Positions 1-6,315 of a stretch of DNA of 14,903 nucleotides are shown here, piece by piece. Position 1 is the first letter of the stretch, and the number at the start of each line of letters is the position of its first letter. A program made the translations under genes and the position numbers. Below the pieces are notes generated by a model. That model was not told where the DNA came from. It made no database searches and was given only the letters and a program-made list of their open reading frames with translations. Origin of the DNA: Pelotomaculum sp. (GTDB lineage: Bacteria; Bacillota; Desulfotomaculia; Desulfotomaculales; Pelotomaculaceae); the NCBI GenBank assembly GCA_022839445.1, contig JALHFC010000047.1, positions 1-14,903 of the forward strand, read 5' to 3'.

Positions 1-39
1 CGGTGTGTTTAGGTCCTGGCGATCGATGTCCCATGTCCC
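1..39 (+). repeat. Possible right-end fragment of the dispersed TGGGGACA...TGTCCC repeat
   Basis: The window opens with CGGTGTGTTT, identical to ten bases at 7971-7980 inside the repeat in rplR. After a diverged stretch it ends in ATGTCCC at 33-39, like the right ends of the copies near 7857 and 8009. It lies just upstream of the rplD ribosome binding site. If real, it is the tail of a copy between rplC and rplD, cut by the window edge. The match is short and the middle diverged, so this is tentative. Confidence 0.35.
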
Positions 40-60
40 GGCGAAGGAGGTTTTTTGTTA

Positions 61-680
61 TGCCTGTTGTGGCATTATACAATATCAACGGTGAACAAAT
101 CGGCGAGATAACGCTAAAAGACGAAATTTTCGGTGTTGATGTACACGAGGCGGCTATGCATGATGCTGTTGTGATGCACCAGGCCAGGCGTCGACAGGGA
201 ACACATGATACGAAAACAAGATCGGAAGTGAGGGGTGGCGGACGCAAGCCCTGGCGTCAAAAGGGTACCGGCAGGGCCCGTCATGGAACTATCCGCTCAC
301 CCATCTGGCGTGGTGGGGGTATCGTATTTGGACCCCACCCGCGGGATTACAGCTACAAGCTGCCGAAAAAAGTAAAAAGACTGGCGTTGAAATCGGCCCT
401 GTCTGCTAAAGTAAACTCGGGTGACATAATCGTTTTGGATGACTTGCGTCTAGATCAGCCAAAAACCAGGGAAATGGTCAAAATCCTAGACAACCTTAGG
501 GCCGGGGCTGCCTTGTTGGTTATGGCTGAAAGAAATGAGGCGGTTGAAAAATCGGCCAGGAACATACCCACCGTTAAGTCGCTGGGGGCATCCTACCTAA
601 ATGTTTACGACATATTGGCCTATGACAAACTAGTAATGACGAAGGACGCCGTTGCCAAAGTCGAGGAGGTGTTCGCGTAA
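61..680 (+). CDS. rplD: 50S ribosomal protein L4
   Basis: L4 binds 23S rRNA early in large-subunit assembly, and its long loop lines the peptide exit tunnel. The product is 206 residues, the usual bacterial length. The basic Gly/Arg-rich extended loop is clear at about residues 45-90 (RQGTHDTKTRSEVRGGGRKP and GTGRARHGTIRSPIWRGGG), followed by the globular half with LALKSALSAK. The frame is open further upstream, but ATG 61 is chosen: AAGGAGG at 44-50 sits 10 bases before it and the protein then begins MPVVALYN, as in the family. Its stop abuts the rplW start. In other bacteria L4 can repress the S10 operon; the leader for that would lie outside the window. Confidence 0.96.
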
Positions 681-968
681 ATGAAAGATCCACGCGACAT
701 TCTTAGGAAACCGGTTATTACCGAAAAAAGCACATCGCTTTTGGAGGAGAACAAGTATACTTTTATTGTAGATCCCAGGTCCAATAAGACTGAAATTAAG
801 TATGCGGTTGAAAACGTTTTCAAGGTAAAAGTATTAAAAGTCAACACCATGAATGTAAAAGGCAAGTATAAGAGGGTGCGCAACATCCGCGGTAAAACAC
901 CCGATACTAAAAAAGCCATTGTCACTTTAAAAAAAGGTGACAAAATAGAAATATTTGAAGGCATGTAG
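681..968 (+). CDS. rplW: 50S ribosomal protein L23
   Basis: L23 binds 23S rRNA domain III near the exit tunnel and is the docking site for trigger factor and signal recognition particle. The 95-residue product has the usual length. It shows the N-terminal DILRKPVITEKS motif, the NKTEIKYAVENVFKVKV core and the basic loop GKYKRVRNIRGKTPDTKKAIVTLK. ATG 681 follows the rplD stop with no gap, and its ribosome binding site GAGGAGGTG lies inside the end of rplD, so the two are probably translationally coupled. Nothing is missing. Confidence 0.96.
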   Translation: MKDPRDILRKPVITEKSTSLLEENKYTFIVDPRSNKTEIKYAVENVFKVKVLKVNTMNVKGKYKRVRNIRGKTPDTKKAIVTLKKGDKIEIFEGM

Positions 969-973
969 AATAG

Positions 974-990
974 TGGTCGTTTGACGATCA
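974..990 (+). other. Small hairpin upstream of rplB
   Basis: TGGTCGT and ACGATCA can pair as RNA (one G-U pair) around a TTG loop, just before the GAGGGGGTG ribosome binding site of rplB. It is short, has no T-run and could occur by chance. No known regulator is implied. Confidence 0.25.
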
Positions 991-1008
991 TGAGGGGGTG
1001 CAACACCT

Positions 1009-1833
1009 TTGGCAATCAAACATTTTAAGCCCACTTCGCCCGGGCGCCGCTTTGTGACTGTTTCGGATTTTAAGGAAATAACCAAAACAGAGCCCGAAAA
1101 GTCACTTGTTGAGCCTTTAAAGAAAAGCGGTGGTCGAAACGCCCAAGGCAGGATGACAGTAAGACATCGCGGCGGTGGGCACAAACGTAGTTTTAGGATC
1201 ATAGATTTTAAGCGGGACAAAGACGGTGTTCCAGCTAAAGTTGCCGGTATTGAGTACGATCCCAACCGCTCCGCCCGCATTGCGCTTCTACATTACGCCG
1301 ACGGGGAAAAACGCTACATCCTTGCCCCGGCCGGCTTGGAAGTGGGCCAAACGCTTTTTTCCGGCCCCGGCTCCGACATCAAGGCCGGCAACTGCCTGCC
1401 TTTAAAAAATATACCGCTGGGCACGATGATCCATAACATCGAACTTTATCCTAAGGGTGGCGGTATGCTCGTGCGCTCAGCCGGGACCTCGGCGCAGTTA
1501 ATGGCCAAGGAAGGCAAATACGCCAACATCCGGATGCCGTCCGGCGAAATGCGTCTTGTTTTGCAGGAATGCCGCGCCACCATCGGCCAGGTCGGCAATG
1601 TAGAGCATGAAAACCTTACGATTGGTAAGGCCGGCCGCAAACGCTGGTTGGGTATTCGACCTACGGTTAGGGGCGTTGTGATGAACCCGACCGACCACCC
1701 GCACGGAGGCGGTGAAGGACGTTCTCCTATCGGACGCAACCCGGTAACCCCATGGGGCAAACCGACTTTAGGCGCCCGTACTAGAAAGAAAAAGTCGAGT
1801 GACAGGCTTATTGTCAAAAGAAGGAAGAAATAA
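1009..1833 (+). CDS. rplB: 50S ribosomal protein L2
   Basis: L2 is one of the largest and most conserved large-subunit proteins, needed for subunit association and close to the peptidyl transferase centre. The 274-residue product is full length. Visible are the RNA-binding segment GRMTVRHRGGGHKRSFRIIDF (about 47-67) and the C-terminal signature MNPTDHPHGGGEGRSPIGR (about 225-243), including the conserved His at 230 that matches the functionally important His229 of E. coli. Translation starts at TTG 1009 (MAIKHFKPTSPGRR), preceded by GAGGGGGTG. The C-terminus is the usual lysine/arginine tail. Confidence 0.97.
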   Translation: MAIKHFKPTSPGRRFVTVSDFKEITKTEPEKSLVEPLKKSGGRNAQGRMTVRHRGGGHKRSFRIIDFKRDKDGVPAKVAGIEYDPNRSARIALLHYADGEKRYILAPAGLEVGQTLFSGPGSDIKAGNCLPLKNIPLGTMIHNIELYPKGGGMLVRSAGTSAQLMAKEGKYANIRMPSGEMRLVLQECRATIGQVGNVEHENLTIGKAGRKRWLGIRPTVRGVVMNPTDHPHGGGEGRSPIGRNPVTPWGKPTLGARTRKKKSSDRLIVKRRKK

Positions 1834-1866
1834 AATTAATTACTGTTAAGAAGGGGGGTTAAAGTT

Positions 1867-2151
1867 TTGGGCCGCTCATTAAAGAAGGGGCCGTATTGTG
1901 AGGAACGGCTTTTCGGACGGATACAAAAAATGAATGAAACCGGCGATAAAAGGGTCGTCAAGACCTGGTCCAGAGCTTCAACGATCTTTCCTCAAATGGT
2001 TGGCCATACCATAGCGGTACATGACGGCAGAAAGCACGTGCCTGTTTATATTACCGAGGATATGGTCGGACATAAACTAGGTGAATTTGCACCCACCAGG
2101 GTTTTTAGGGGGCACGGACACCATACGGAAAGATCAACAGCTTTGAAATAA
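1867..2151 (+). CDS. rpsS: 30S ribosomal protein S19
   Basis: S19 forms a pair with S13 in the head of the small subunit near the A-site tRNA. The 94-residue product begins MGRSLKKGPYCEERL and carries the central signature FPQMVGHTIAVHDGRKHVPVYI and the terminal KLGEFAPTRVFRGHG, all typical. The start is TTG 1867, a few bases after AAGGGGGG at about 1851-1858. The 113-base gap to rplV is longer than usual in this operon. I see no gene or convincing structure in it apart from the GGAGG site used by rplV. Confidence 0.96.
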   Translation: MGRSLKKGPYCEERLFGRIQKMNETGDKRVVKTWSRASTIFPQMVGHTIAVHDGRKHVPVYITEDMVGHKLGEFAPTRVFRGHGHHTERSTALK

Positions 2152-2264
2152 CACAAAAAATTCTAGCCGGTGTGCTAACGGGCGCGTAAGGAACTTGGGA
2201 GTTAAATCGCGGCTGTTTTCCGGCAAGGTGTATTTTAGCGAGCGATGTAAGGAGGTAAGGACCT

Positions 2265-2562
2265 GTGGAGGTTAAAGCCGTCTCCAGGTATATCAGATTA
2301 TCCCCGAGAAAGGTACGCCAGGTGGTAGACCTGATTCGGGGCAAGAAAATTGACGAGGCCCTGGCAATTCTGAAATATACACCCAAACGGGCTTCGGAAG
2401 TGGTTACCAAGGTGGTTAAATCAATTATTTGTAACAGCGTGCTATGTGGACCAGGGGCCCACATATAAGCGTTACCGGCCCCGGGCCATGGGGCGCGCCG
2501 ATATCCTGCGCAGGCGCACCAGCCATATAACAGTGGTTGTGGGTGATAAAAAGGAGGGATAA
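2265..2562 (+). pseudogene. rplV: 50S ribosomal protein L22, broken by an internal deletion and frameshift
   Basis: L22 binds all domains of 23S rRNA, and its hairpin reaches into the exit tunnel. From GTG 2265 (with GGAGG at 2251-2255) the frame encodes 53 normal residues (MEVKAVSRYIRLSPRKVRQV... to KVVKS). It then runs into foreign-looking residues and stops at 2466-2468, giving 67 aa. One base over, the rest of L22 continues intact from about 2425 to TAA 2560-2562: LFVTACYVDQGPTYKR, then RPRAMGRADILRRRTSHITV and a KKEG end. Between the halves the conserved segment that reads AIANAEHNYEMDANN in B. subtilis is missing. Counted against a 113-residue L22 this is 15 codons replaced by one base, a net loss of 44 bp. 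The flanking halves are undamaged, so the lesion is recent or an assembly error. Confidence 0.9.
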
Positions 2563-2568
2563 ATTTTC

Positions 2569-3264
2569 GTGGGGCAAAAAGTAAATCCTAAAGGCCTCCG
2601 GATTGGGATCATAAAAGATTGGGAAGGCAAGTGGTTTGCCGATAAAAAAAATTATTCCAACCTTTTGCTTGAAGATGTAAACATTCGGAAGTATATTAAA
2701 AAGAAGCTTTATGTTGCGGGTGTTTCCCGGATTCAGATCGAACGGGCGGCTAACCGGGTTAAAATATCCATTCACACCGCAAAGCCTGGCATTGTGATTG
2801 GCAGGGGCGGGGTTGAGGTGGAAAACCTGCGCAAACGTCTTGAGAAACTTACCGGTAAGCAGGTTAATGTCAACATAGTTGAGATCAAAATTCCTGAACT
2901 TGATGCCCAGTTGGTGGCTGAAAACGTGTCGTCGCAGTTGGAAAAACGGATTGCTTTTAGGCGGGCAATGAAACAAGTGGTCTCCCGCTCTATGAAAATG
3001 GGGGCAAAAGGGATCAAGATTGCCTGCGGGGGCCGTCTGGCCGGGGCTGAAATTGCCCGCACCGAGTGGTACAGCGAAGGCAAGGTGCCTCTTCATACCC
3101 TGCGTGCCGATATTGATTACGGTTTCGCCGAGGCCAACACTACCTACGGGAAAATAGGAATCAAAGTATGGATCTATAAAGGAGAAGTTTTACCGGAAGC
3201 CAAGGCGCCGGAAAAAGCCCCGGTTAGGGGAGGAAAGGCTGCTTCCGGTGAAGGGGGCGAATAA
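2569..3264 (+). CDS. rpsC: 30S ribosomal protein S3
   Basis: S3 sits at the mRNA entry channel of the small subunit. The 231-residue product starts at GTG 2569 (MGQKVNPKGLRIGIIKDWEG), preceded by AAGGAGGG, which overlaps the end of the broken rplV. A type II KH domain is present, with GIVIGRGG (GxxG loop, G78-G81). The C-terminal S3 domain follows with GAKGIKIACGGRLAGAEIAR and DYGFAEANTTYGKIGIKVWIYKGE. The last 20 or so residues (APEKAPVRGGKAASGEGGE) are low-complexity, common in this protein. It looks fully functional. Confidence 0.97.
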   Translation: MGQKVNPKGLRIGIIKDWEGKWFADKKNYSNLLLEDVNIRKYIKKKLYVAGVSRIQIERAANRVKISIHTAKPGIVIGRGGVEVENLRKRLEKLTGKQVNVNIVEIKIPELDAQLVAENVSSQLEKRIAFRRAMKQVVSRSMKMGAKGIKIACGGRLAGAEIARTEWYSEGKVPLHTLRADIDYGFAEANTTYGKIGIKVWIYKGEVLPEAKAPEKAPVRGGKAASGEGGE

Positions 3265-3269
3265 GCTAG

Positions 3270-3701
3270 ATGTTAATACCGAAAAGGGTTAAATATCGCA
3301 AACAGCACCGCGGACGGATGACAGGCAAGGCTAAGGGCGGCAAGGAAATAAGTTTTGGTGAATATGGACTGCAGGCTTTAGAAGCCGCCTGGGTTACCAA
3401 CAGGCAGATCGAAGCGGCCCGTATTGCTATGACACGCCACATCAAAAGAGGCGGCAAAGTCTGGATCAGAATTTTTCCGGATAAGCCTGTTACCGCGAAA
3501 CCGGCGGAAACCCGGATGGGTTCCGGCAAGGGCGCGCCGGAATACTGGGTGGCGGTGGTAAAGCCGGGCCGGATAATGTTTGAATTAGCGGGCATATCCG
3601 AAGAAATAGCCCGCGAGGCAATGAGGCTGGCGGCACACAAACTGCCGATAAAAACAAAGTTTGTTAAACGCGGGGAAGTAGGTGAAGTTAATGAAGGTTA
3701 A
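3270..3701 (+). CDS. rplP: 50S ribosomal protein L16
   Basis: L16 organises the A-site and central protuberance region of the large subunit. The 143-residue product begins MLIPKRVKYRKQHRGRMTGK, the standard start, and carries GGKVWIRIFPDKPVTAKPAETRMGSGKG and the EYWVAVVKPGRIMFEL signature. Only 5 bases separate ATG 3270 from the rpsC stop. Its 3' end overlaps the start of rpmC by 11 bases, a sign of translational coupling. Confidence 0.97.
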   Translation: MLIPKRVKYRKQHRGRMTGKAKGGKEISFGEYGLQALEAAWVTNRQIEAARIAMTRHIKRGGKVWIRIFPDKPVTAKPAETRMGSGKGAPEYWVAVVKPGRIMFELAGISEEIAREAMRLAAHKLPIKTKFVKRGEVGEVNEG

Positions 3702-3909
3702 AGAGCTCAGGGAGTTGACCGATGCCGAGCTTGATAAAAAGTTGCTTGACTCCAAAGATGAACTCTTTAAATTACGGTTCCAGATGGCCACCGGTCAGCT
3801 GGATAATCCTATGAAACTGCAAGATGTCCGTCGCAAGATTGCGCGTGTCAAGACTATAATCCGGGAACGTGAGATTAAAAGGTATGGGGACACACCTTCC
3901 CGGTTTTGA
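3691..3909 (+). CDS. rpmC: 50S ribosomal protein L29 with a repeat-derived C-terminal tail
   Basis: L29 is a small two-helix protein at the exit tunnel, next to L23. ATG 3691 (MKVKELRELTDAELDKKL) is preferred over the in-frame GTG at 3682, because the family starts this way and AGGTG lies upstream. Residues 1-64 are normal L29, ending IIREREIKR. The last eight residues (YGDTPSRF) are encoded by the left end of the dispersed repeat that begins at 3885, so the natural stop has been displaced and the protein is 72 aa instead of about 65-67. The extra tail is short and probably tolerated. Confidence 0.93.
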   Translation: MKVKELRELTDAELDKKLLDSKDELFKLRFQMATGQLDNPMKLQDVRRKIARVKTIIREREIKRYGDTPSRF

Positions 3910-3980
3910 TCGGTGCTGTGGAGGGGTTGTGCCTTCAGGGAATTTGTAGCGGTATGTTTGGGTTGCCGTTAGAGGGAAGG
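3885..3980 (+). repeat. Dispersed repeat, copy A (after rpmC)
   Basis: It starts TGGGGACACACCTTCCCGG right after a TA dinucleotide inside the last codons of rpmC, and ends near GAGGGAAGG. The interior is a diverged relative of the repeat in rplR: both contain a CTGTGG-GG-GT stretch, CCTTC-GGGAA-TTT and AGCGGT-TGTTT in the same order. No protein function is evident. With copies B and C it fills the 352-base gap between rpmC and rpsQ, which holds no convincing gene. Confidence 0.7.
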
Positions 3981-3990
3981 TAAAAAGGAA

Positions 3991-4073
3991 TGGGGACACA
4001 CCTTCCTGGGTTAGACGTTATTGCGGTGGATTGTAACTGTTGGGGTGTTTACGGCAGGGAAGGTATGTCCCCG
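3991..4073 (+). repeat. Dispersed repeat, copy B
   Basis: It begins TGGGGACACACCTTCCTGG, 10 bases after copy A, and ends GGAAGGTATGTCCCCG. The two ends are inverted repeats of each other (GGGGACA-C/T-ACCTTCC). Right after it comes GATCGGGATG, found also after the first unit of the rplR copy at 7859-7868. The interior is diverged from the other copies. Two 14-base direct repeats follow at 4125-4138 and 4140-4153 (GCTAAGGA-A/T-TGGGG). Confidence 0.7.
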
Positions 4074-4148
4074 ATCGGGATGTGTTGTCGATTAGAGTGG
4101 GGTTGTTGGATGGAGGAAGAAGGAGCTAAGGAATGGGGGGCTAAGGAT

Positions 4149-4180
4149 TGGGGACACACCTCCTTCGGAGGAATGTCCCC
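4149..4180 (+). repeat. Compact hairpin copy C with a UUCG loop
   Basis: The same inverted ends as in copies A and B here face each other directly. GGGGACACACCTCC pairs with GGAGGAATGTCCCC over 14 positions with two mismatches, around a TTCG loop closed by C-G, the well-known extra-stable UUCG tetraloop. There is no T-run, so it is not a standard intrinsic terminator, but as RNA it should fold strongly. It could slow polymerase, mark a processing site or protect a 3' end; this role is inference. Confidence 0.65.
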
Positions 4181-4238
4181 GATGGGAGGAATGTCCCTGA
4201 TGGAAGGGATGTTTCTGATAGATGGGATGTTTGGTTAG
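4167..4238 (+). repeat. Four degenerate 18-bp tandem repeats
   Basis: Units start at 4167 (GGAGGAATGTCCCCGATG), 4185 (GGAGGAATGTCCCTGATG), 4203 (GAAGGGATGTTTCTGATA) and 4221 (GATGGGATGTTTGGTTAG). The first overlaps the right arm of the hairpin at 4149-4180, so the array appears to have grown from the repeat end. Units decay steadily from left to right. It stops 23 bases before the rpsQ start. Confidence 0.7.
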
Positions 4239-4261
4239 AAAGTAGGAAGGGGGTTGGCTAG

Positions 4262-4474
4262 ATGGAAGAGCGTGGAATGCGCAAGGTGATGACCGGCAGG
4301 GTTGTAAGCAATAAAATGGAAAAGACTGTGGTTGTAGCAGTCGAATCCCTTGTCAGGCACCCCCTGTACCAGCGCACTATTCGCCGCACCAAAAATTTTA
4401 AGGCTCATGGGCCGATATCTAAAGATAAGCGGTGGCGGGTTATCGAAATTTTAGAAAAATCCAAACAGATTTGA
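4262..4474 (+). CDS. rpsQ: 30S ribosomal protein S17, lacking about 17 internal residues
   Basis: S17 is a primary 16S rRNA-binding protein with an OB fold, needed early in small-subunit assembly. ATG 4262 with GGAAGGGGG upstream gives MEERGMRKVMTGRVVSNKME, a good match to the family. After residue 49 (FKAH) the protein jumps through a single G to PISKDKRWRVIEILEK. In B. subtilis, as I recall it, DENNQAKIGDIVKIMETR lies there. The S17 signature (GD-x-V...E-x-RP) is therefore cut out and the protein is 70 aa instead of about 87, a net in-frame loss of 51 bp with its junction near 4407-4411. Without these OB-fold strands function is doubtful. The gene may be damaged, or the sequence misassembled. 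Confidence 0.88.
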   Translation: MEERGMRKVMTGRVVSNKMEKTVVVAVESLVRHPLYQRTIRRTKNFKAHGPISKDKRWRVIEILEKSKQI

Positions 4475-4522
4475 GGTGCGGGTTGTTAGATGTTCGCCCG
4501 TTAAGTTAGGAGGGTGGTAGGT

Positions 4523-4891
4523 GTGATTCAGGTTCAGACTATGCTTGCCGTAGCCGACAATACCGGGGCCCGCAGACTAATGTGCATCCGTGTTCTGGGC
4601 GGGGCGGTCCATCGCTATGCCGGTCTGGGTGACGTTATCGTATGTACTGTTAAAGAAGCTTCTCCCGGTGGCGTTGTGAAAAAAGGTGACGTTGTCAGGG
4701 CTGTTGTAGTACGCACTAAGAAAGAAGCACGGCGTCCGGACGGATCCTATATTAAGTTTGACGAAAACGCCGCAGTAATTATTAAAGATGACCAAAGCCC
4801 ACGGGGAACCCGTATTTTTGGACCGGTTGCCCGTGAATTAAGAGACCGCGACTTCATGAAGATCATTTCCCTGGCGCCGGAAGTGATTTAA
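4523..4891 (+). CDS. rplN: 50S ribosomal protein L14
   Basis: L14 lies at the subunit interface, where it contacts 16S rRNA and is the target of the silencing factor RsfS in other bacteria. GTG 4523 is chosen over the in-frame GTG at 4514: it gives MIQVQTMLAVADNTGARRLM, the family start, with AGGAGGGTGG a few bases upstream. The 122-residue product is full length, with GDVIVCTVKEASPGGVVKKGDV, RPDGSYIKFDENAAVII and the terminal RGTRIFGPVARELRDRDFMK. It opens the spc part of the cluster. Confidence 0.96.
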   Translation: MIQVQTMLAVADNTGARRLMCIRVLGGAVHRYAGLGDVIVCTVKEASPGGVVKKGDVVRAVVVRTKKEARRPDGSYIKFDENAAVIIKDDQSPRGTRIFGPVARELRDRDFMKIISLAPEVI

Positions 4892-4915
4892 GCGGCTAGT
4901 GGCTGGTAGGAAGGA

Positions 4916-4949
4916 GTTAGGTGTAACCGGTTTTTTCCGGCCATCTAAC
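4916..4949 (+). other. Imperfect hairpin in the rplN-rplX gap
   Basis: GTTAGGTG...CCGG and CCGG...CATCTAAC flank a TTTTTT loop, giving an imperfect stem with a bulge and one mismatch in the 105-base gap. There is no T-run after it. It could be a processing or pausing site, or chance. Confidence 0.3.
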
Positions 4950-4996
4950 GACTTTAAGCCGTCTGCTTACAACCGGAATCGGAGGTGAAATCATTT

Positions 4997-5332
4997 ATGG
5001 CCAAACAAAAAGCCAGGTCAAAGGTACATGTTCGCAAGGGTGACACTGTGCTTGTGATTACTGGCAAGAGCGCAGGTAAAAAGGGCAAGATCCTTTCCGT
5101 CATACCGGATCAAAGCCGTGTTACCATTGAAGGTGTTAATGTGGTCAAGCGCCACGCAAGGCCAACCCGGAGGTTGCCGCAGGGTGGCATTATGGAAAAA
5201 GAAGCCCCTATTCATAGTTCCAACGTTATGCTTTTTTGTAATAAATGCAATAATCCTACCAAAGTCGGCAAAAGGTTATTGGATGATGGGGAAAAAGTAC
5301 GCATTTGTAAAAAATGCGGGGAAGTGATATAG
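4997..5332 (+). CDS. rplX: 50S ribosomal protein L24, zinc-ribbon form
   Basis: L24 is an assembly initiator of the large subunit, binding the 5' part of 23S rRNA. ATG 4997 (MAKQKARSKVHVRKGDTVLV) follows GGAGGTG at 4981-4987; an in-frame ATG at 4985 overlaps that site and is rejected. The 111-residue product has an N-terminal KOW motif (about residues 12-40, VRKGDTVLVITGKSAGKKGK) and the GGIMEKEAPIHSSNVM segment. A C-terminal zinc-ribbon follows, with C81/C84 and C104/C107 (CNKC, CKKC). That ribbon occurs in L24 of many clostridia and thermophiles but is absent in E. coli and B. subtilis. Confidence 0.95.
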   Translation: MAKQKARSKVHVRKGDTVLVITGKSAGKKGKILSVIPDQSRVTIEGVNVVKRHARPTRRLPQGGIMEKEAPIHSSNVMLFCNKCNNPTKVGKRLLDDGEKVRICKKCGEVI

Positions 5333-5376
5333 GAAGTCAGATGCCGGAGGTCAGAGGTCAGAAGGAATCAGAAAAA
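5333..5376 (+). repeat. Simple GGTCAGA-type repeats after rplX
   Basis: Directly after the rplX stop comes a run of related short words: GAAGTCAGA, GGAGGTCAGA, GGTCAGAAG and GAATCAGAAA. It looks like a decayed tandem repeat in the 102-base gap before rplE. No gene or binding site is evident. Confidence 0.5.
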
Positions 5377-5383
5377 GCAAATA

Positions 5384-5396
5384 CCGGTTAAACCGG
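5384..5396 (+). other. Short perfect dyad upstream of rplE
   Basis: CCGGTT-A-AACCGG is a perfect inverted repeat of two 6-base arms around one base, about 40 bases before the rplE start. It may be an operator-like dyad or chance. The AACCGG word recurs in the palindrome in the KOW gene and in other gaps here. Confidence 0.3.
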
Positions 5397-5434
5397 CGTC
5401 TGATAGTTGGTTGTAGGGAAAGGAGGTAGTAAGC

Positions 5435-5977
5435 ATGTCTAGACTTAAGGATAAGTATAGAAATGATGTGGTGCCGGCTTTAATTCAAAAGTTTGGCTAT
5501 ATAAATAAGATGCAAGCACCCAAGCTGGAAAAGGTTGTCGTAAGTATGGGCCTGGGTGAGGCTATACAAAACTCAAAAATTATCGATGCGGCGGTCAATG
5601 ACCTAATGATTATCACCGGGCAGAAACCGGTCACAACAAAAGCTAAGAAATCCATTGCTGCGTTTAAGCTGCGCGCCGGGATGACCGTGGGCGCCAAGGT
5701 AACCCTGCGCGGCGAGCGGATGTATGAGTTCTTAGATAAACTGTTTAATATAGCGCTGCCCAGGGTGCGCGACTTCCGTGGAATTTCACCGAAGTCTTTC
5801 GACGGGCGCGGCAACTTCAGCTTGGGCCTCAAGGAACAGCTTATCTTCCCGGAAATAGATTATGACAAGATTGATAAGATCCGTGGCATGGATGTAATTT
5901 TTGTAACCACGGCGAAAACCGATGAAGAAGCCAGGGAACTATTAAAATTGATGGGTATGCCGTTTAAAGCGGCCTGA
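5435..5977 (+). CDS. rplE: 50S ribosomal protein L5
   Basis: L5 binds 5S rRNA and helps place it in the central protuberance, contacting P-site tRNA. The 180-residue product is the usual length. It shows KLEKVVVSMGLGEA, the ITGQKPVTTKAKKSIAAFK motif, RVRDFRGISPKSFDGRGNF and the terminal MDVIFVTTAKTDEEARELL. ATG 5435 follows AAAGGAGGTAG. It is followed by rpsN, its usual neighbour. Confidence 0.97.
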   Translation: MSRLKDKYRNDVVPALIQKFGYINKMQAPKLEKVVVSMGLGEAIQNSKIIDAAVNDLMIITGQKPVTTKAKKSIAAFKLRAGMTVGAKVTLRGERMYEFLDKLFNIALPRVRDFRGISPKSFDGRGNFSLGLKEQLIFPEIDYDKIDKIRGMDVIFVTTAKTDEEARELLKLMGMPFKAA

Positions 5978-6015
5978 TTTTGGTGGTTGGACCGGCTAAA
6001 GAAGGGGGGAAGATG

Positions 6016-6201
6016 GTGGCAAAAAAGTCAATGGTTATAAGATCGCAGCGCCCGCCAAAGTATAGGGTGCGGGAACATAATAGATGCAAAATTTGCGGGC
6101 GGCCCCACGCTTATATGAGAAAGTTCGGTATTTGCCGGATTTGCTTCCGGGAGCTTGCATACAAGGGAGAAATTCCTGGCGTCCGCAAGGCTAGTTGGTG
6201 A
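6016..6201 (+). CDS. rpsN: 30S ribosomal protein S14, type Z (zinc-binding)
   Basis: S14 is a late-assembling protein of the small-subunit head. This is the short zinc form, with CKIC...CRIC (two CxxC pairs 12 residues apart) and the conserved tail KFGICRICFRELAYKGEIPG then VRKASW. Starting at GTG 6016 gives MAKKSMVIRS and 61 aa, the family standard, six bases after AAGGGGGG. The adjacent ATG 6013 would add one residue and cannot be ruled out. Zinc-free S14 paralogues, where present, serve under zinc starvation; none is seen here. Confidence 0.95.
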   Translation: MAKKSMVIRSQRPPKYRVREHNRCKICGRPHAYMRKFGICRICFRELAYKGEIPGVRKASW

Positions 6202-6315
6202 TTTTTTAAATTTGGAAGGACGCCGGAATGTATTTAATATCACAGGCCGGAGTTGGGAAGGCAAGCCGACGCGTAGTATTTTGGCGAGTGAATTATGGAA
6301 GGAGGTTGTGTGGGT

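Noticed and set aside
2265..2562. Programmed frameshifting in rplV
   Set aside because: No slippery heptamer or downstream structure is seen at the junction, and conserved residues are missing, so a frameshift alone could not restore L22.
2425..3096. 223-codon reverse-strand open frame across rplV-rpsC
   Set aside because: It lies antisense to the clearly real rpsC and rplV, has no family resemblance, and is an expected shadow of biased codon use. Other reverse frames (for example 9551-10012 opposite secY) were rejected for the same reason.
4149..4180. Intrinsic terminator after rpmC
   Set aside because: The stem is strong but no T-run follows, and a terminator here would cut off essential downstream genes.
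3990..4238. 82-codon open frame (MGTHLPGLDVIAVDCNCW...) between rpmC and rpsQ
   Set aside because: It is made entirely of the repeat copies and the 18-bp tandem array, has no properly spaced ribosome binding site (AAGGA touches the ATG), and resembles no family.
3885..4238. CRISPR array
   Set aside because: The repeats are unequal, overlapping and inverted, with no regular spacers; the 18-bp units are contiguous.
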